From Candidatus Omnitrophota bacterium (GTDB lineage: Bacteria; Omnitrophota; Gorgyraeia; Gygaellales; Profunditerraquicolaceae), in the NCBI GenBank assembly GCA_030691725.1, contig JAUYDQ010000002.1, positions 1-9,793 of the forward strand: DNA of 9,793 nt. Reading direction: 5' to 3'. Under the pieces are notes generated by a model, which was given only the letters and a program-made list of their open reading frames with translations, did not search any database and was not told the origin of the DNA. The translations under genes and the position numbers were made by a program. Positions 7,877-9,793 of this stretch are shown piece by piece (the first letter of the stretch is position 1; each line of letters starts with the position of its first letter).

Positions 7877-8807
7877 AAGTTTCCTGATCACCACCCATAC
7901 GAATATGGAAGGGGATGCCCTGGGTTCGGAACTGGCTTTTTACGGCATTCTAAAAAAACTGGGTAAGAAAGCTACAATCGTGAATGAGGATGCCTTGCCG
8001 TACGGCTATGAATTCCTGCCCAATACAGATAAAATCATCAAGTATAAGGATAACCTGAAAGAGATAAAGTTTGATTGTTTTGTGGCCCTGGACTGTTCTG
8101 ACTTAAGCCGGACCGGAGAAGTTTACAGATTAAATTCTGGAGAAAAGCCTATCCTAAATATCGACCACCATATCAGCAATCAGAAGTTCGGCAATATCAA
8201 CTGGGTAGAGCCCCATGCCTCTTCCTGTTCAGAAATGATTTATAAACTCTATAAGGCTTTACGCCTTCCCTTAGACAGGGATACAGCGATTCTTTTGTAT
8301 ACAGGTATACTTACGGATACAGGTTCGTTCCGTTACACCAACGTCACCAGTTTCACCCATAGAGCAGTCTCGGAATTGTTAAGATTTAATCTGGATGTAC
8401 CACGGATTTATAATAGCGTGTATGAGAATATACCTTTTGACGATATGAAACTTCTTATCAGAATTTTGCCATGCTTAAGGCGTGAAGCCAAAGGTAGAGT
8501 AGTTTGGTTTCAGATTAAGCATAATATGCTAAGGAGCAGGAAATTATCTTTTGATTTAAGCGAGCATATCTTAAGTTTTGGCCGGGTCATAAAAGATGCG
8601 GAAGTCGTGGCTCTGTTTAAGGAGAACTTAGGCGTAAAGAATGAGATAAGAGTAAATTTGCGCTCGCAGGGTAAAGTGGACGTAAACAGGATTGCGCAAT
8701 TCTTCGGAGGCGGTGGGCATAAGACTGCCAGTGGCGCAACTGTTAAAGGCAACATAGACCAGGTCAGAAGAAGAGTTTTAGCCAAGATAAAAGAGGCAAT
8801 AGATTAA
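7836..8807 (+). CDS. nrnA: DHH/DHHA1 phosphoesterase, NrnA-type (nanoRNase / pAp phosphatase)
   Basis: Degrades 2-5 nt RNA fragments and can dephosphorylate pAp in characterised relatives; cytosolic, Mn-dependent. The 323 residues show the DHH domain with motif I HTNMEGDALGS (21-31), Asp86 in ALDCSD, the DHH triplet (110-112), and Asp161 in GILTDTGSF. The DHHA1 domain follows, with GGGGHKTASGA (291-301). Motif I usually reads HxxPDxDAxGS; here Pro-Asp is Met-Glu, so one expected Asp metal ligand is Glu25. Translation starts at GTG 7836, inside rbfA, with AAAGG 9 nt upstream. The next in-frame ATG (7903) falls within motif I and would destroy it. The 41-nt out-of-frame overlap implies coupled translation. 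Cyclic-dinucleotide-cleaving relatives (GdpP-type) have extra domains absent here. Confidence 0.92.
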   Translation: MSLKKVVASLRKNKSFLITTHTNMEGDALGSELAFYGILKKLGKKATIVNEDALPYGYEFLPNTDKIIKYKDNLKEIKFDCFVALDCSDLSRTGEVYRLNSGEKPILNIDHHISNQKFGNINWVEPHASSCSEMIYKLYKALRLPLDRDTAILLYTGILTDTGSFRYTNVTSFTHRAVSELLRFNLDVPRIYNSVYENIPFDDMKLLIRILPCLRREAKGRVVWFQIKHNMLRSRKLSFDLSEHILSFGRVIKDAEVVALFKENLGVKNEIRVNLRSQGKVDVNRIAQFFGGGGHKTASGATVKGNIDQVRRRVLAKIKEAID

Positions 8808-8856
8808 TTATGAGGTTTGTGGGATCTACTTTGTCTTATCTAAACTCAATCCCGTC
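8808..8856. other. Short spacer after nrnA
   Basis: A 49-nt spacer between the nrnA stop and the left arm of the inverted-repeat element. No hairpin followed by a T-run is visible, so no intrinsic terminator for the upstream operon could be identified here. Confidence 0.5.
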
Positions 8857-9040
8857 TCCTCTCTCGCTATCGGTGCTCGTCGCATTCGGCTTGACTTCTC
8901 CTGTAAGCCCCCCATCCCCCTATGATATTTCAAAATGAGGCGGGGGTTACTCATAGATGCTAAGCACGGAGAAATCAATCCTCATAAGAGTGCTCCTGCG
9001 CGCCTTACGCTCGCTCGGAAACGGGCTTAAGTTTTTACGC
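8857..9040 (+). repeat. Left arm of long inverted repeat
   Basis: Begins TCCTCTCTCGCTATCGG, contains a C-run/G-run pair (CCCCC 8916-8920 with GGGGG 8942-8946) able to form a local hairpin, and ends next to the start codon of the HEPN-like gene. It is GC-rich unlike the gene it flanks. It has small open frames on both strands, but none looks like a real protein. Confidence 0.9.
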
Positions 9041-9048
9041 CAGATTTT

Positions 9049-9570
9049 ATGTATAAAGACGTCATAGTAGATTCTATTTGTTCTGATATAAAGAAGGCTC
9101 GGGATAATGCTATTTTGGCCAGTTCGATTATACTTACTCTTTCCGCCATTGATGCGATGGCTTTTTTATCAATGCCATCAACGCAAAAGGAAGTTCAAAA
9201 AGAAGATTATATCGGATGGGTTGATAAATATATGAAAACAGCACCATATCAGCCTTATCAATACAAAGGAATTGATTTATATGGAGCGAGATGTGGTATG
9301 CTCCATAGGTATGGAATGGTATCTGCTTTAAGTGAAAAAGGAAAATGTAAAGTTTTCGGTTACCATAATGGTTCCGAACATAGTTATAATCCAAACATAA
9401 AGAAAGATATGGTTATGATAAGCGTTAAGCGTTTTACCAATGATTTTTTTTCAGCAGTAGAGAAATTTTTACAAGATATTGGTGGAGATAGCGAATTAAA
9501 GCTTAGAGTGGATAGTCGAATCGTTAGTTTATTTGTAATAAGAGGAAGGAACAAGAAGATAATTCAGTAA
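9049..9570 (+). CDS. HEPN-like protein, possible RNase or toxin-type orphan
   Basis: A 173-residue mostly helical protein. The segment LYGARCGMLHRYG (77-89) contains R81-x4-H86, the Rx4-6H signature of HEPN domains, many of which are RNases in toxin-antitoxin, CRISPR and abortive-infection systems. An upstream helix SSIILTLSAIDAMAFL (25-40), with Asp35, resembles the first helices of a family of uncharacterised HEPN-like proteins that carry a YGARxGxLH motif. No signal peptide or membrane segment is evident. The start at ATG 9049 is the only one that keeps the N-terminal helix; a TAA at 9028-9030 closes the frame upstream, and no good ribosome site is visible. It is AT-rich, sits between inverted repeats, and has no MNT nucleotidyltransferase or other antitoxin partner beside it within the window. 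HEPN assignment is by motif only; toxicity is unproven. Confidence 0.7.
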   Translation: MYKDVIVDSICSDIKKARDNAILASSIILTLSAIDAMAFLSMPSTQKEVQKEDYIGWVDKYMKTAPYQPYQYKGIDLYGARCGMLHRYGMVSALSEKGKCKVFGYHNGSEHSYNPNIKKDMVMISVKRFTNDFFSAVEKFLQDIGGDSELKLRVDSRIVSLFVIRGRNKKIIQ

Positions 9571-9609
9571 AATCGTTAAGATGTTTTAGCGGGTGGCTTG
9601 GGTTGATTT

Positions 9610-9793
9610 GCATAAAACTCAAGACCGTTTCCGAACGAGTGTAAGGCGCGCAGGAGCAAGTATATGAGGCGAAACTTCTCCGTGTTTAGCATCTTTAGAA
9701 TAACCCCCGCTTCATTTTGAAATATCATAGGGGGATGGGGGGCTTACAGGAGAAGTCAAGCCGAATGCGACGAGCACCGATAGCGAGAGAGGA
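9610..9793 (-). repeat. Right arm of long inverted repeat (truncated by window end)
   Basis: Reverse complement of 8857-9040. Bases 9712-9793 match the left arm without a mismatch over 82 nt; toward the gene the match weakens (for example CACTCGTTCGG against CGCTCGCTCGG in the left-arm sense). The spacer 9571-9609 between the HEPN-like stop and this arm shows no terminator. The repeat may continue past the window. Confidence 0.9.

Larger units (their letters stand above)
8857..9793. mobile_element. Inverted-repeat-bounded unit carrying a HEPN-like gene (right end cut by window)
   Basis: Two inverted arms of about 184 bp (8857-9040 and 9610-9793) bracket one gene at 9049-9570. The outer 82 bp of the arms (8857-8938 and 9712-9793) are exactly complementary; the inner parts are about 80% alike with small gaps. 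No transposase, integrase or other gene lies between them, so it resembles a non-autonomous (MITE-like) unit with cargo, or a gene trapped between two copies of a dispersed repeat. The right arm runs into the window end, so the outer boundary and any target duplication cannot be seen. Mobility is inference. Confidence 0.55.

Noticed and set aside
9134..9394. 86-codon open frame on the - strand inside the HEPN-like gene, considered as an antitoxin candidate
   Set aside because: The + strand frame carries the conserved R-x4-H motif and the antisense peptide looks random; an antisense partner cannot be supported.

Overview
The window reads as a chromosomal segment of an uncultivated Gram-negative-type bacterium. 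The genes are moderately AT-rich, and the spacers are full of GC-rich palindromes. Compact, same-strand, translationally coupled housekeeping genes plus palindromes such as CCTGCCTGCCGGCAGGCAGG are typical of candidate phyla such as Omnitrophota (former OP3). That placement comes from style and memory, not from a search.

Layout, all on the + strand. 1-775: no intact gene. It holds two short open fragments that look like gene remnants and at least five strong inverted repeats. 776-1048: acylphosphatase. 1049-1177: two back-to-back hairpins. 1178-5922: a tightly packed run of GTG-started metallophosphoesterase, NAD+-dependent DNA ligase (ligA), a small lysine-rich lipoprotein, a glyoxalase II-like metallo-beta-lactamase-fold hydrolase and a XerD-type tyrosine recombinase, with ATGA overlaps or 1-3 nt gaps. 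5963-7240: class II CCA tRNA nucleotidyltransferase. 7237-7441: a broken ylxP (DUF503) gene whose middle is replaced by a palindromic block. 7442-8807: rbfA and an nrnA-type DHH phosphoesterase overlapping by 41 nt. 8857-9793: a small HEPN-like gene between two long imperfect inverted repeats.

The conserved genes serve DNA replication and repair (ligA), chromosome dimer resolution (xerD), tRNA 3'-end maturation (CCA enzyme), 30S subunit maturation (rbfA) and nanoRNA/pAp turnover (nrnA). The order ylxP-rbfA-nrnA is a familiar fragment of the nusA-infB-rbfA cluster, and this is what makes the ylxP wreck recognisable.

The two most interesting points are (1) the HEPN-like orphan gene carried between roughly 184-bp inverted repeats whose outer 82 bp are identical, with no transposase, and (2) the ylxP gene split by a palindromic repeat. 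A third is a lipoprotein signal peptide that appears to be built from a 21-nt repeat. No complete new multi-gene system can be demonstrated from this window alone.
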